Assembly: GCA_004525465.1 (NCBI GenBank)
Contig: SPCN01000007.1
Span: 1 to 20,890 of the forward strand
Length of the DNA stretch: 20,890 bases
Source: Chrysiogenales bacterium
GTDB taxonomy: Bacteria > Acidobacteriota > Aminicenantia > UBA2199
Reading direction: 5' to 3'
Each line of letters opens with the position of its first letter. Position 1 is the stretch's first letter. Under the pieces are notes generated by a model. The model was not told where the DNA came from, ran no database searches, and saw nothing but the letters and a program-made list of their open reading frames with translations. This document shows positions 7,785-16,030 of the stretch, piece by piece. The position numbers and the translations under genes were made by a program.

Positions 7785-8486
7785 ATGTTGACCACTCTTC
7801 TTTTTTACGTTGGGTGTTTTTTTATTGGTTTTTTTCTCTGCATACCAATCGGCCCTGTCAACCTGGAGGTTTTCCAAAGCGCCATAAAAAAGCATCATGC
7901 TCAGGCCTTAAGCATCGCTTTTGGTGCTTCGCTCGGTGACGCCATCTGGGCCCTGGCCGCCTTTTTCGGCATCGCTCCCTTCTTGAAAAATAGCTACAAT
8001 TTAAGCAACGGCTACAATCTAAGCATCGAAGGCATCTTCCTGCTGATCACCGCGGCCATTACATTTATCCTGGGCATGCTTACTCTCAAAGATGCCCGTT
8101 TCCTTGAAAAGATCGAAAAGCGTGAAGAAGCCATGGCGCAAAAGATAAAAAGAAAGCGCTGGGCTTTCGTCAAGGGCCTGACCATGGTGTTGATCAACCC
8201 GCTGGGCATTGCCTCATGGATGATCGCCCTTTCATTCATGAAGAAATTAAAAATATACATCCCCCTTGAACTCAGCTATGAGATCTTTTTCATGCTTATC
8301 GTCATTCTCGGCGCTTTCTGCTATTTCACCCTGATCATTTTCATCACCAACAGGATGAAATCCCTTTTCTCTCCCCAGCGTATCACAAAAATCGTCAGGA
8401 TTCTTGGATATGTTCTGATCGCCTTCAGTCTTTATTTCCTTTATTTCGCGATCAAGGCCTTGTTTTTCCACACGCAGCTTCATTAA
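7785..8486 (+). CDS. LysE/RhtB-family amino-acid exporter-like membrane protein
   Basis: This is a 233-residue polytopic membrane protein with about six hydrophobic segments. The first contains the family hallmark IPIGPVNLEVF, followed by a GASLGDAIWALAAFFGI second helix. A charged cytoplasmic loop rich in Lys/Glu lies mid-protein, and the conserved NPLGIASWM motif opens the second half. Members export lysine, arginine, homoserine, threonine or other small metabolites; the substrate cannot be predicted. I start it at 7785, not the in-frame ATG three codons earlier (7776), because the -10 box TACAAT overlaps the earlier ATG. It lies between feoB and recO on the same strand with its own promoter. 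Confidence 0.85.
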   Translation: MLTTLLFYVGCFFIGFFLCIPIGPVNLEVFQSAIKKHHAQALSIAFGASLGDAIWALAAFFGIAPFLKNSYNLSNGYNLSIEGIFLLITAAITFILGMLTLKDARFLEKIEKREEAMAQKIKRKRWAFVKGLTMVLINPLGIASWMIALSFMKKLKIYIPLELSYEIFFMLIVILGAFCYFTLIIFITNRMKSLFSPQRITKIVRILGYVLIAFSLYFLYFAIKALFFHTQLH

Positions 8487-8529
8487 CGTGGCGAAGAAGA
8501 TTGATCGGCCCGGCCCGGCCCATTGAAAA

Positions 8530-9267
8530 ATGCCCCAAGCATCGACACTTGCCCTGGTCTTATCCAGTTCGCCTTTGCATGAACAGGACAAACTGATCAC
8601 GCTGCTGACCGCCGACCGCGGCCTGCTGAAAGCCGTGGCGCCGGGAGCCGCAAAGCTCAAAAATCGTTTCGGCTCGCTCCTGGAATTGTTCAGCGAAGGG
8701 GAATTCAATTATTATTGGCACGAAGACAAAGAATTGGTCACCCTGAGTAAGGGAGAAATAATAAAAAGTTTTTTCACGGTTGTGTCGGCGGCGGAAAACG
8801 TCTTTTACTTCTACCTGATGGCGGAAATCGTGATAAAATCCATCCCGCTTAATCACCAAGACACCAGGATATATAAATTGCTTTCGGCCATATTGAGGAG
8901 CCGTGAAAAAAAACTGGCCATGGATTGGCTGCTGCTCTATTTCTTAGTCTGGCTCCTGCGCGGCGAGGGTCTGCTGTTCAACCCCCAGCGCTGCTCGAAC
9001 TGCGCAAATCGTGACTTTGTCCGTGCCTGGCTGCGCAACGACTACAGCGGCTTGCTGTGTCCCGCCTGCAAAACCAATGAACGCCAATCGCTATCCAAAG
9101 AAGAATTGACTTACATTCATTGGACCGCGACCCATGCTCCAGATGATCCAAGAACCTGGGACGGCAGTTTCGCTCCGGCACCGCTTATTCGCACCATGGT
9201 AAGCAAGATCGAATACCACGGGGAATTTTCGCTGCAATCGCGCCGCTATCTTCCCGAATTTCGCTGA
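8530..9267 (+). CDS. recO: DNA repair protein RecO
   Basis: RecO works with RecR (and RecF) to load RecA onto SSB-coated single-stranded DNA. The 245-residue protein shows the N-terminal OB-fold pattern (ALVLSSSPLHEQDKLITLL, then GLLKAVAPGAAK with the basic patch) and a helical domain containing a CxxC-x18-CxxC zinc site (C155, C158, C177, C180), as in many RecO proteins. It begins 43 nt after the LysE-type gene. No ribosome site is visible upstream of the ATG; the spacer contains three tandem GGCCC units. Its TGA stop is immediately followed by the A-tract of a terminator that serves the opposite strand. Confidence 0.93.
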   Translation: MPQASTLALVLSSSPLHEQDKLITLLTADRGLLKAVAPGAAKLKNRFGSLLELFSEGEFNYYWHEDKELVTLSKGEIIKSFFTVVSAAENVFYFYLMAEIVIKSIPLNHQDTRIYKLLSAILRSREKKLAMDWLLLYFLVWLLRGEGLLFNPQRCSNCANRDFVRAWLRNDYSGLLCPACKTNERQSLSKEELTYIHWTATHAPDDPRTWDGSFAPAPLIRTMVSKIEYHGEFSLQSRRYLPEFR

Positions 9268-9297
9268 AAAAAAAAGGAGGAGAGATCAATCTCCTCC
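9267..9297 (-). terminator. Intrinsic terminator of the beta-barrel gene
   Basis: Perfect 8-bp arms (9276-9283 and 9290-9297) with a 6-nt loop are followed, on the minus strand, by nine T residues (9275-9267). Orientation fits the minus-strand gene at 9337-9849. On the plus strand the hairpin lies just after recO but has no T-run, so for recO it could act only weakly. Confidence 0.85.
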
Positions 9298-9336
9298 CGA
9301 CTGAATTCAGACAGCTAAAACGTGAACGTGTTGCGC

Positions 9337-9849
9337 TTACAGCATGAAGACGATGCCCAGCATGCTGCCGACACCCGTCCAATCACCGATGAGCCCGATA
9401 TTGGCCCTGAGGCTGACACCCATTTTTTCAGAGAACCAGTAGCGGGCGGCAATAAAGGGATTAATGGATAATCCTGAAGATCCGGTGATGCCCGAGCCGC
9501 CGACAATGGCAAATCCCACGCCGACCCCGGCAAACAGGTCGAGTTTTTCCACATTCAGCATGGTGAAATGGTAGGCCGCGTCAGCCGAGGGCATGAAGAC
9601 GCTAAAACCGCTCCCGAACCACATCATGAGCGTGGCACCTACGCCTATGTTTTCAGCGATCGCATATTCGACACTGGCGCCGAAGGGAATCGAACCGCTA
9701 TAAAGGCCAATCTGGGGAGTGACGAACAAATCGCCTTTGTTAAATGTCAGTTCAGCGTATTTTTTGCCACGCTTGGGAGCCGCCGAAAGGAGCAGAGAAG
9801 AACCAACAATCATCACAACCAAAACCAGCATGATTTTACTTAATTTCAT
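9337..9849 (-). CDS. Small outer-membrane beta-barrel protein
   Basis: This is a 170-residue exported protein. It has a signal peptide (residues 1 to about 24, ending LLLSAAP) followed by alternating glycine- and aromatic-rich strands (FVTPQIGLYSG, GASVEYAIAENIGVGATLMMW, LDLFAGVGVGFAIVGG, FIAARYWFSEKMGVSLRANIG) typical of 8-stranded porin-like or OmpA/OmpX-like barrels. I use the ATG at 9849 because AGGAGG lies four bases before it; an in-frame upstream codon at 9867 falls inside the -10 box. The current C-terminus ends in VFML, not the usual terminal Phe, while a shifted frame just beyond the stop would end in KRNTFTF. It has its own promoter and terminator, so it is a single-gene unit. The specific function is unknown. 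Confidence 0.82.
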   Translation of the reverse strand: MKLSKIMLVLVVMIVGSSLLLSAAPKRGKKYAELTFNKGDLFVTPQIGLYSGSIPFGASVEYAIAENIGVGATLMMWFGSGFSVFMPSADAAYHFTMLNVEKLDLFAGVGVGFAIVGGSGITGSSGLSINPFIAARYWFSEKMGVSLRANIGLIGDWTGVGSMLGIVFML

Positions 9850-9866
9850 TATTCCTCCTGAAATCA

Positions 9867-9895
9867 ATTATGACACAGCAAAATTATAAAGTCAA
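9867..9895 (-). promoter_or_regulatory. Sigma70-type promoter of the beta-barrel gene
   Basis: On the minus strand TTGACT (9890-9895), a 17-bp spacer and CATAAT (9867-9872) are followed by a short leader (about 10-13 nt) that is almost entirely the ribosome site AGGAGG. The region 9896-9962 upstream is A/T-rich and shows nothing else I can support. Confidence 0.7.
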
Positions 9896-9962
9896 CCATA
9901 ATAGTATTATATTTAATGGTGACGAATGAAAAACAAAAACCAAACGCTAAAATTTTTTTTGC

Positions 9963-11012
9963 TTATTCGCCGCTCATGGCCGCGGCCAGTGGCTTCAGCG
10001 TGGGGATGCTTTCAAAAATGATCCTCAGCGCCGACGTGATGGGCACGGCCAGGAACATGCCGACCACGCCCCACAGCCAGCCCCAGAAGATCAGGGAGAG
10101 GAGGATGACGATCGGCGAAAGGTTCAGGCTCCGGCCCATGATCTGCGGTTCGAGGATGTTGCCCATGACGAACTGCATGACCATCAGGCTGGCGGCGACC
10201 AGCACCAGGCGCAGGCAGAATCCGTAGCGGAGAAAGGTGATCAGCACCGGAAAGATCGTACTGAGCAGGGAGCCGAAAGTAGGAATGTAATTCAGAAAAA
10301 AAACCAGCAGGGCGGCAAAAATGATGAAATCGACCCGGCCCGCGAACAGGATCAGCGCGGCCAGGGTGGCTGTGACCAAACTTAACAGGGTTTTGATGAA
10401 CAGGTAATGCTGGATCCTGGTGTCGATGGCAGCCACGATGCGCTGCAATTCATCCCCCCGCTCTCTGGACAGGGTACGGGCGATACGAGTGATCATGGGC
10501 ACTTTCTCCCCCAGCATGAACATCAGCAGCAGGAGAACCAGCAACAGGTTGCCGATAAAGTTTGTAAAATTTCCCATGGTCCCCGAAACCAGCGCCGTGA
10601 TCTGTCCGGGATTGAGAATCTTTTCCCAATCGAGGTTGGCGATGTACTTCTCCACATCAAGGATCGGCAATTTGAGGGAAGGCAGCACGCTCTTGACCAG
10701 CCGGGTGATGTTTTCGCTGTAGGCAGGAAAATTGTCTATGAAGGAAGAAACACCGATGAACAAAAGAAGGCCGAAAAGGGAAAGGCTGATGAAAATAACG
10801 AGCAGCAGGCCGATCATGATCAGGGGTTTGGGAATTTTCCACGTCTCCAGTTTTTGCACGCTTTCCTTCAGCATGAAATAAAGCAACAGGGCGATGAAAA
10901 ACGGAATAAAGATCATGCGTAATTCTTTAAGGATATAAATAAAAAAAACAGCGGCTATAAAGGCAAAGAAAACATTCTGAAATAAAAAGCCGCGATTTGA
11001 TTCATATTCCAT
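9963..11012 (-). CDS. AI-2E (UPF0118/PerM)-family membrane permease
   Basis: This is a polytopic inner-membrane protein of about 349 residues. It has two N-terminal hydrophobic helices, a third pair, and a C-terminal membrane block with the family's conserved FFLNYIPTFGSLLSTIFP, NILEPQIMGRSLNLSP and WGWLWGVVGMFLAVP segments. Family members have been linked to autoinducer-2 release or Na+(Li+)/H+ exchange, so the label does not prove a substrate. The start is uncertain. ATG 11012 gives an 11-nt overlap with the upstream gene; ATG 11027 and TTG 11039 are in-frame alternatives, all with weak ribosome sites. It is the last gene of the long minus-strand operon; no clean terminator hairpin follows. 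Confidence 0.88.
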   Translation of the reverse strand: MEYESNRGFLFQNVFFAFIAAVFFIYILKELRMIFIPFFIALLLYFMLKESVQKLETWKIPKPLIMIGLLLVIFISLSLFGLLLFIGVSSFIDNFPAYSENITRLVKSVLPSLKLPILDVEKYIANLDWEKILNPGQITALVSGTMGNFTNFIGNLLLVLLLLMFMLGEKVPMITRIARTLSRERGDELQRIVAAIDTRIQHYLFIKTLLSLVTATLAALILFAGRVDFIIFAALLVFFLNYIPTFGSLLSTIFPVLITFLRYGFCLRLVLVAASLMVMQFVMGNILEPQIMGRSLNLSPIVILLSLIFWGWLWGVVGMFLAVPITSALRIIFESIPTLKPLAAAMSGE

Positions 11013-11367
11013 AGCTGGCCATTTCATCTTCAACTTCAATAATCTCGCTGCGTCTGAACAACAGGTAATTGGTATTGATCTTGTATTTATAATAAAAATA
11101 AATCATACCTTTGTTCTTATCCAATTGGGCGAAAACCTCAATGGGTTCAATTTGTTTTTTCTCAAGAATGCGTTCTATGACTGCGGTTAGCTCGGCATTA
11201 TCAGTTTCACCGCCGCGCACGCTTCCCAGCGAATCGAACACTTCCTTTTTTATTTGCTTTTTTTCAATACCGGTGGCAATGTACTTGAAAGCCATGAAGC
11301 CGCCAAGAACCAGGATTAAAAACACAACCAGATTCATAAAAGTTATTTTCCCGCGCTGTCCATTCAT
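11002..11367 (-). CDS. Small single-pass membrane protein of unknown function
   Basis: This is a 121-residue protein I do not recognise by name. It has a short basic N-terminus (NGQRGK), one hydrophobic segment (about residues 11-31), a charged helical stretch and a C-terminal domain with a YFYYKYKINTNYLL strand pattern and an acidic tail. The layout (RG-rich start, one helix, YIATGIEKKQIKKEV) is reminiscent of DUF4845-type proteins, but that is only a resemblance. I start at 11367 because a GGGGGGT ribosome site lies 5 nt before it; the earlier in-frame ATG at 11388 lies upstream of that site. Its 3' end overlaps the AI-2E-family permease gene, which suggests coupled expression and perhaps a shared membrane role. 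Confidence 0.75.
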   Translation of the reverse strand: MNGQRGKITFMNLVVFLILVLGGFMAFKYIATGIEKKQIKKEVFDSLGSVRGGETDNAELTAVIERILEKKQIEPIEVFAQLDKNKGMIYFYYKYKINTNYLLFRRSEIIEVEDEMASYGI

Positions 11368-11408
11368 TTTGTACCCCCCTTTGATCATTCCCCGGGCCGC
11401 TTTTCTGA

Positions 11409-12278
11409 TCAGCCCAGGATTTTCTTTACTGTAGCTCCGATCTCGGCCGGATTTTCCACCACGTGCACGCCATTTTTTTTCAGGACCGCCATTTTTTCAG
11501 CCGCGGTGCCTCGACCGCCGGAGACAATCGCGCCGGCATGCCCCATACGCCTCCCGGGCGGAGCGGTCTGGCCGGCAATGAAAGCGACAACAGGTTTATT
11601 GAAATTTTTGCCGATGTAAGCCGCCGCCTCTTCTTCCAGCGTGCCGCCGATCTCGCCGATCATGACTAGCGCTTCGGTCTGCTCATCGTCCTTGAACAAT
11701 TGCAGCGCTTCGACAAAGGAAGTGCCGATTATCGGATCACCGCCGATGCCGATGCCGGTGGACTGGCCCAGGTTCTCTCGCGTGATCTGGTCCACCGCAA
11801 CATAGGTCAAGGTCCCGGAGCGCGAGATAATACCTACCTTACCCGGACTGTGGATCCGTGAAGGCATGATCCCGACCTTGCATTTGCCGGGAGAGATGAT
11901 CCCTGGGCAGTTCGGCCCGATCAGGCGCGATGAGGTTGTGCAGAGGAAATGCTTCACTTTAACCATGTCCAGCACCGGAATGCCCTCGCTGATGCAGACG
12001 ATCAAGGCGATCCCGGCCAGAGCGGCCTCGATGATAGCATCGGCGGCAAAGGGCGCCGGCACAAAAATGACAGAGACATCGGCCGCAGTTTCCTTGACCG
12101 CTTCTTCCACCGTATTGAAAACCGGTTTATCCAGGTGGATCTGCCCGCCTTTGTTCGGGGTAATGCCGCCGACGATGCGCGTTCCATACTCGATCATCTG
12201 CGTGGAATGAAAAGTACCTTCGCGCCCGGTGAATCCCTGGACGATCACCCGGGAATCCTGATTGATCAGAATGGACAT
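11409..12278 (-). CDS. sucD: Succinyl-CoA ligase (ADP/GDP-forming) alpha subunit
   Basis: The alpha subunit of the TCA-cycle enzyme interconverts succinyl-CoA and succinate with nucleotide phosphorylation. The 289-residue length matches the family. Visible are the CoA-binding Rossmann start (GFTGREGTFHSTQM), the RLIGPNCPGIISPG block, the SRSGTLTYVAVDQIT motif, and the GRRMGHAGAIVSGG segment with the phosphorylated histidine (H247). The ATG at 12278 is two bases beyond sucC's stop and is preceded by AAGGAG eight bases upstream; the TTG two codons earlier is less likely. It is coupled to sucC. Confidence 0.96.
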   Translation of the reverse strand: MSILINQDSRVIVQGFTGREGTFHSTQMIEYGTRIVGGITPNKGGQIHLDKPVFNTVEEAVKETAADVSVIFVPAPFAADAIIEAALAGIALIVCISEGIPVLDMVKVKHFLCTTSSRLIGPNCPGIISPGKCKVGIMPSRIHSPGKVGIISRSGTLTYVAVDQITRENLGQSTGIGIGGDPIIGTSFVEALQLFKDDEQTEALVMIGEIGGTLEEEAAAYIGKNFNKPVVAFIAGQTAPPGRRMGHAGAIVSGGRGTAAEKMAVLKKNGVHVVENPAEIGATVKKILG

Positions 12279-12280
12279 GT

Positions 12281-13444
12281 TCAATCTCCTTTGGCCAGCT
12301 CGACCACACGGCGCACAGCATCGGCCAGCACATTCTCGGTGACGAAATTCAGTTGCGATTCGCGCAAAATCCTCATGCCCTCTTCCTCATTGGTCCCTAC
12401 CAGGCGGATTACGATTGGGATCTTGATTTCCAGGCCTTTGGCCGCGTAAACGATGCCATTGGCCACCAAGTCGGTGCGCACAATGCCGCCGAAAATATTA
12501 ACGAACACGGCCCGCACATTTTTGTCGGCCAACAGGATCTTGAAAGCCTCCTTCACCTTTTCCACTGAGGTGGCGCCTCCGACATCAAGGAAATTCGCTG
12601 GTTCACCACCGTAAAACTTGATGATATCCATGGTGGCCATGGCCAAGCCGGCGCCATTGACCATGCAGCCGATATTGCCGTCCAGACGGATGTAATTCAA
12701 TTCAAATTTCGAGGCTTCCACCTCCAGAGGCTCTTCTTCGTGAACATCGCGCCAGGCAGCGATGTCGGGGTGACGGCAAAGGGCATTATCGTCGAAATTG
12801 ATCTTGGCGTCCAGGGCCAACACTTCATCATTTGCGGTGACGATCAGCGGGTTGATCTCCACCAGGGATGCGTCACTTTTTAAAAACAGTTCATACAGGT
12901 TAATCAGCAGGTTCGAGAAATTCTGCTGCTGGACTTTGCTCAAATCCAGTTTGAACGCCAAGTTACGGATATGGCAGGCGGAAAGTCCAGTGACCGGATG
13001 CACATGCATTTTAAAAATGGCCTGAGGATGATCACGGGCCACGGTTTCGATTTCCATACCACCCTGGGAGGAAGCAATGATGACCGGCATCTCTTCTTCG
13101 CGGTCGATAATGATCGCCAGGTAAAACTCCTTGATTATGTCCAATCCCTGTTCGACCAGCAGTTTCCTGACCAACTTGCCTTCGGGGCCGGTCTGGTGAC
13201 TGACCAGGGTCATGCCCAGGATGCGGGCGATGTGCTTTTCAGCTTCGGAGCGGTTTCTTACCAGTTGAATGCCCCCGGCCTTGCCGCGTCCGCCGGCGTG
13301 CACCTGGGCCTTGATCACACAAGGATAGCCCAGTCTTTCTGCAACCGCCAGCGCTTTCTCGGCCGTGTCGGCCACCTCGCCCAGGGGGACAGGGACGCCG
13401 CAACTTTTTAAAAGCTCTTTGGCCTGATACTCATGGATTTTCAT
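12281..13444 (-). CDS. sucC: Succinyl-CoA ligase beta subunit
   Basis: This is a 387-residue ATP-grasp subunit that binds nucleotide and succinate. It begins with the standard MKIHEYQAKELL, has the nucleotide loop VHAGGRGKAGG (48-58), the ASLVEINPLIV metal-site region, the GCMVNGAGLAMATMD segment and the succinate-binding FVNIFGGIVRTDLVANG. Length is normal. The ribosome site TAGGAG overlaps the stop codon of the upstream fumarase gene, with a 9-nt gap, so expression is coupled to it. Fumarase and succinyl-CoA ligase side by side point to an organised TCA segment. Confidence 0.96.
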   Translation of the reverse strand: MKIHEYQAKELLKSCGVPVPLGEVADTAEKALAVAERLGYPCVIKAQVHAGGRGKAGGIQLVRNRSEAEKHIARILGMTLVSHQTGPEGKLVRKLLVEQGLDIIKEFYLAIIIDREEEMPVIIASSQGGMEIETVARDHPQAIFKMHVHPVTGLSACHIRNLAFKLDLSKVQQQNFSNLLINLYELFLKSDASLVEINPLIVTANDEVLALDAKINFDDNALCRHPDIAAWRDVHEEEPLEVEASKFELNYIRLDGNIGCMVNGAGLAMATMDIIKFYGGEPANFLDVGGATSVEKVKEAFKILLADKNVRAVFVNIFGGIVRTDLVANGIVYAAKGLEIKIPIVIRLVGTNEEEGMRILRESQLNFVTENVLADAVRRVVELAKGD

Positions 13445-13453
13445 GGGGCGCTC

Positions 13454-14011
13454 CTAGTTCCTCTCGTATTGCCTGCGGCCCTCCTCGTATATATCCCCAC
13501 CGTACATGTCGTTGATCACCTGGGCGGGAAAATTTTCCACCTCCAGTTTTTGAATGGCTTCGGGTCCGAGTTCCGGATAAGCGACCACTTCGGCTTTCTT
13601 GATGCTTTTGGAGACCAGGGCGGCGGCGCCACCGGTCACGGCCATATATACCGCTTTGAATTTTTTCAAAGAATCCTTCACTTCAGCGTTACGCGATCCT
13701 TTGCCGATGGAAGCCTTCAAGCCAAGTTCATGAAGCTTGGCAGCGTAGGCATCCATACGGTAACTGGTGGTCGGACCGGCAGAACCGATGGGATTCCCGG
13801 GCCTGGCCGGAGTGGGCCCCACATAAAAGATAATCTGCCCGCGCAGGTCGAACGGCAGCGCGGCTCCGCCAGAGATCAGATCGGCCAATTTCTTGTGGGC
13901 AGCGTCACGACCGGTATAGATGGTGCCGTTGATGAGGACATTGTCTCCGGCCTTCAATTGGGCGATCACTTCATCAGTTAAAGGAGTAGAAATTTTTTTT
14001 GCTTCTGGCAA
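13454..14011 (-). CDS. Class I fumarate hydratase, beta (C-terminal) subunit
   Basis: This is a 185-residue Fe-S hydro-lyase C-terminal-type domain, which in two-subunit class I fumarases pairs with an alpha subunit carrying the 4Fe-4S cluster. Motifs include LINGTIYTGRDAAHKK, FYVGPTPARPGNPIGSAGPTT followed by SYRMD, IGKGSR, and VTGGAAALVSKSIKKAEVV near the C-terminus. An L-tartrate dehydratase beta subunit (TtdB) is the alternative, but the sucCD neighbours favour fumarase. The start is a TTG with a strong AGGAGG five bases upstream, which overlaps the stop of the preceding gene. The matching alpha subunit is not in this window: the gene directly upstream is a beta-propeller. Confidence 0.9.
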   Translation of the reverse strand: MPEAKKISTPLTDEVIAQLKAGDNVLINGTIYTGRDAAHKKLADLISGGAALPFDLRGQIIFYVGPTPARPGNPIGSAGPTTSYRMDAYAAKLHELGLKASIGKGSRNAEVKDSLKKFKAVYMAVTGGAAALVSKSIKKAEVVAYPELGPEAIQKLEVENFPAQVINDMYGGDIYEEGRRQYERN

Positions 14012-14020
14012 AGGGCCCTC

Positions 14021-16030
14021 CTAAATGGATTGTTGGAATACTTTATAATTAGCGAACTCGTCGACGACCTTGACGAACAACACCCGGGATTGTTTCGAGT
14101 TGTTCAGAATAAATTTAAATTTTTCCACTTTGGAATCGGTGACCATGTCTTCGGGAAAAACCGGGTACCAGTCCTTGCCGTCCAATGAATAACTGACCAG
14201 ATGGAGCGACGAAGACTCATCACTGGCAGTAAAACTGACAGTGCCACGGGCAAAGTTGAATTCAGACAGGAGCGGGGCCGTGGAGTCAATGACAAAAGGA
14301 AAAGATATTTTGCTGGCGGTCTTGATCCAGGCCGGCGTGTTATCCAGGGCGTCGTCAGCCTGCACCTTTAAAAGGTATTTCCCGTCGGCGAAAAGTTCAC
14401 TGTCGAGGTACAGCCATTTTTCCTTGACATCGTTGCCCAGCGACACCCAAGCGCTGTCGGGAAGTTTTTTTAAAAATAGCTTGAAAGTCAAGCGGTCCTG
14501 ATTGGGGTCATCTGCTTCCCAGGAAACGTGCAGGTACTTTCGTGGCGGCGTGGTATCGGCGCCCGGTTTTTTTTCACTGGGTTTTTGCACCATGATCTGG
14601 CCTATCTCCGGCTTCAGGTTGTTGACCAGGTAATGGATCCGATAACCTTGCAGGTAAGGGGTCTGGGTGGGATTGGCGGAACTGAGCACGATTTTCACCT
14701 GCAGAAAACGGTAGCCGCTGGTGTTGATATTTGAATTTTCCGGATCATTGAACGGAGCTGACCAACTCGTCCATGACTTGTCCGGATTGTCCGAATTTCC
14801 CATTCTTACCGCGAACGATACCGCCGCCTGTTTGCCGGGATCGGCATTCCAGGTAAGGCGGCCGAAGCGGGATGGGATGCGGGCATCGAAAACTTCAGAA
14901 AAATAGGTGCCGCTGGCGTTCAGGCTGTTTTCAACCTGGATAATGCCTGCCGTGTTGTTGGCGATCAAAAAATAGCCTTTGTCGTTGGCTGTGATTTTAA
15001 AGATCTGGGCTGAATTGGCTTCGCAGACCTGGGAAAAGTCGCCCTGCTTGTCGACGCGGTAAACGCGGCCCGAGTTGCCGGTACCGATTATGACCGCCTT
15101 GGCGGTTGGATCAAAATACAGAGAGTAAATAAATTCATCCTGAGACGACCAGATGGTTTCAACGGTACCATCGGCTTGCAGGCAGTACAGGATGCTCTTT
15201 TCCTTGATTTTTTCTTTTTCTGATTTTTCATTTTTGGGAAAAACAGTGCCGATTTCAAACTCCTTGGTCGCTTGTGAAACCGGAACACTCTTGACCGCAG
15301 CGAAAAAGACATTGCCCTCATTGTCTGTAGCGATGCCCTTGATCTCTTCCAGGGGGGAATCGAACAGGACTTTGACCTTGCGGTCTTTTATTTCATAGAG
15401 AATCCCGCGGTCGCCGCTGCCGGCCAGTATGGCGTTGTCCTGGGTGACATGCAGGCTGATGATGTGCGAATCTTCGGCCATTAAGAGGTTCTCCGCTGTA
15501 CCGACTTTGCTGATGCTGTAAACGGCACCGGTATTGCCCAGGGCGCAGATGATGTTGCCCTGCTTGTCTTCGGCCAGATCCCAGATGAATTTTTCGTCGG
15601 GATCGAACAATTCACTGACCTTGTTCTCGTTGGAAATCCGATATACCCGGCCGTTGGGGGAGGTTCCGGCGATCACATCGCCATTACCGGCCACCAGCAG
15701 GGCATAGACATCCAGCTGCTCACCCTTGAAAATCATATCGGTCTTCCCGTTCCGGTCAATCCTGTATACTGACGCGTTGTGGCCGGTCCCCAAGTATAGG
15801 TCTCCATTTTTAGCTGTGGTTGCGGCCAGATAAAATTCTTCGGCCGGACCCGGGATGGTCTTCAGTTTGGGACCCAAAAACAACCTGCCGGTATTGTCAA
15901 TGCTGACATTGATGAAGCTCCCTTTCTGAAAATCTGCCAGTTCTTTTTTTTCGATCTGCTTGACATTGACCGCTTCCAGACCGGCGACCAGGGCAAGGGC
16001 AACAATGAAAACAAACGCTTTGCTATTCAT
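14021..16030 (-). CDS. Secreted beta-propeller protein with C-terminal Ig/FN3-like region
   Basis: This is a 669-residue exported protein (signal peptide to about residue 19). Residues 60-400 contain about seven repeats of roughly 40-55 residues, each ending in a strand like GHNASVYRID, SPNGRVYRIS, GNTGAVYSIS, GDRGILYEIK or GNSGRVYRVD. This is a beta-propeller of the NHL/two-component-regulator-propeller type. Residues 400-669 look like beta-sandwich domains, with WTSWSAPF, then a DTTPPRKYLHVSWEADDPNQD stretch resembling FN3, and a closing Ig-like module (SYSLDGKDWYPV). No enzyme motif is visible, so ligand or protein binding in the periplasm or at the surface is the likely role. The ATG overlaps the upstream S55 peptidase gene by 8 nt and has a GAGAGG ribosome site, which suggests that the two secreted proteins function together. 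Confidence 0.85.
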   Translation of the reverse strand: MNSKAFVFIVALALVAGLEAVNVKQIEKKELADFQKGSFINVSIDNTGRLFLGPKLKTIPGPAEEFYLAATTAKNGDLYLGTGHNASVYRIDRNGKTDMIFKGEQLDVYALLVAGNGDVIAGTSPNGRVYRISNENKVSELFDPDEKFIWDLAEDKQGNIICALGNTGAVYSISKVGTAENLLMAEDSHIISLHVTQDNAILAGSGDRGILYEIKDRKVKVLFDSPLEEIKGIATDNEGNVFFAAVKSVPVSQATKEFEIGTVFPKNEKSEKEKIKEKSILYCLQADGTVETIWSSQDEFIYSLYFDPTAKAVIIGTGNSGRVYRVDKQGDFSQVCEANSAQIFKITANDKGYFLIANNTAGIIQVENSLNASGTYFSEVFDARIPSRFGRLTWNADPGKQAAVSFAVRMGNSDNPDKSWTSWSAPFNDPENSNINTSGYRFLQVKIVLSSANPTQTPYLQGYRIHYLVNNLKPEIGQIMVQKPSEKKPGADTTPPRKYLHVSWEADDPNQDRLTFKLFLKKLPDSAWVSLGNDVKEKWLYLDSELFADGKYLLKVQADDALDNTPAWIKTASKISFPFVIDSTAPLLSEFNFARGTVSFTASDESSSLHLVSYSLDGKDWYPVFPEDMVTDSKVEKFKFILNNSKQSRVLFVKVVDEFANYKVFQQSI

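Noticed and set aside
7319..7939. A 206-codon plus-strand frame spanning the feoB 3' end and the LysE-type gene start
   Set aside because: It overlaps the conserved C-terminus of FeoB and the start of the LysE-type gene in another frame, and its composition is not protein-like.
8504..8522. Three tandem GGCCC units before recO
   Set aside because: Too short to call a repeat element; there is no T-run after it, so it is not a terminator.
9901..9962. T-rich stretch after the AI-2E-family gene as a terminator
   Set aside because: T-runs are present on the minus strand, but no stable GC stem precedes them; termination there is plausible but not supported.
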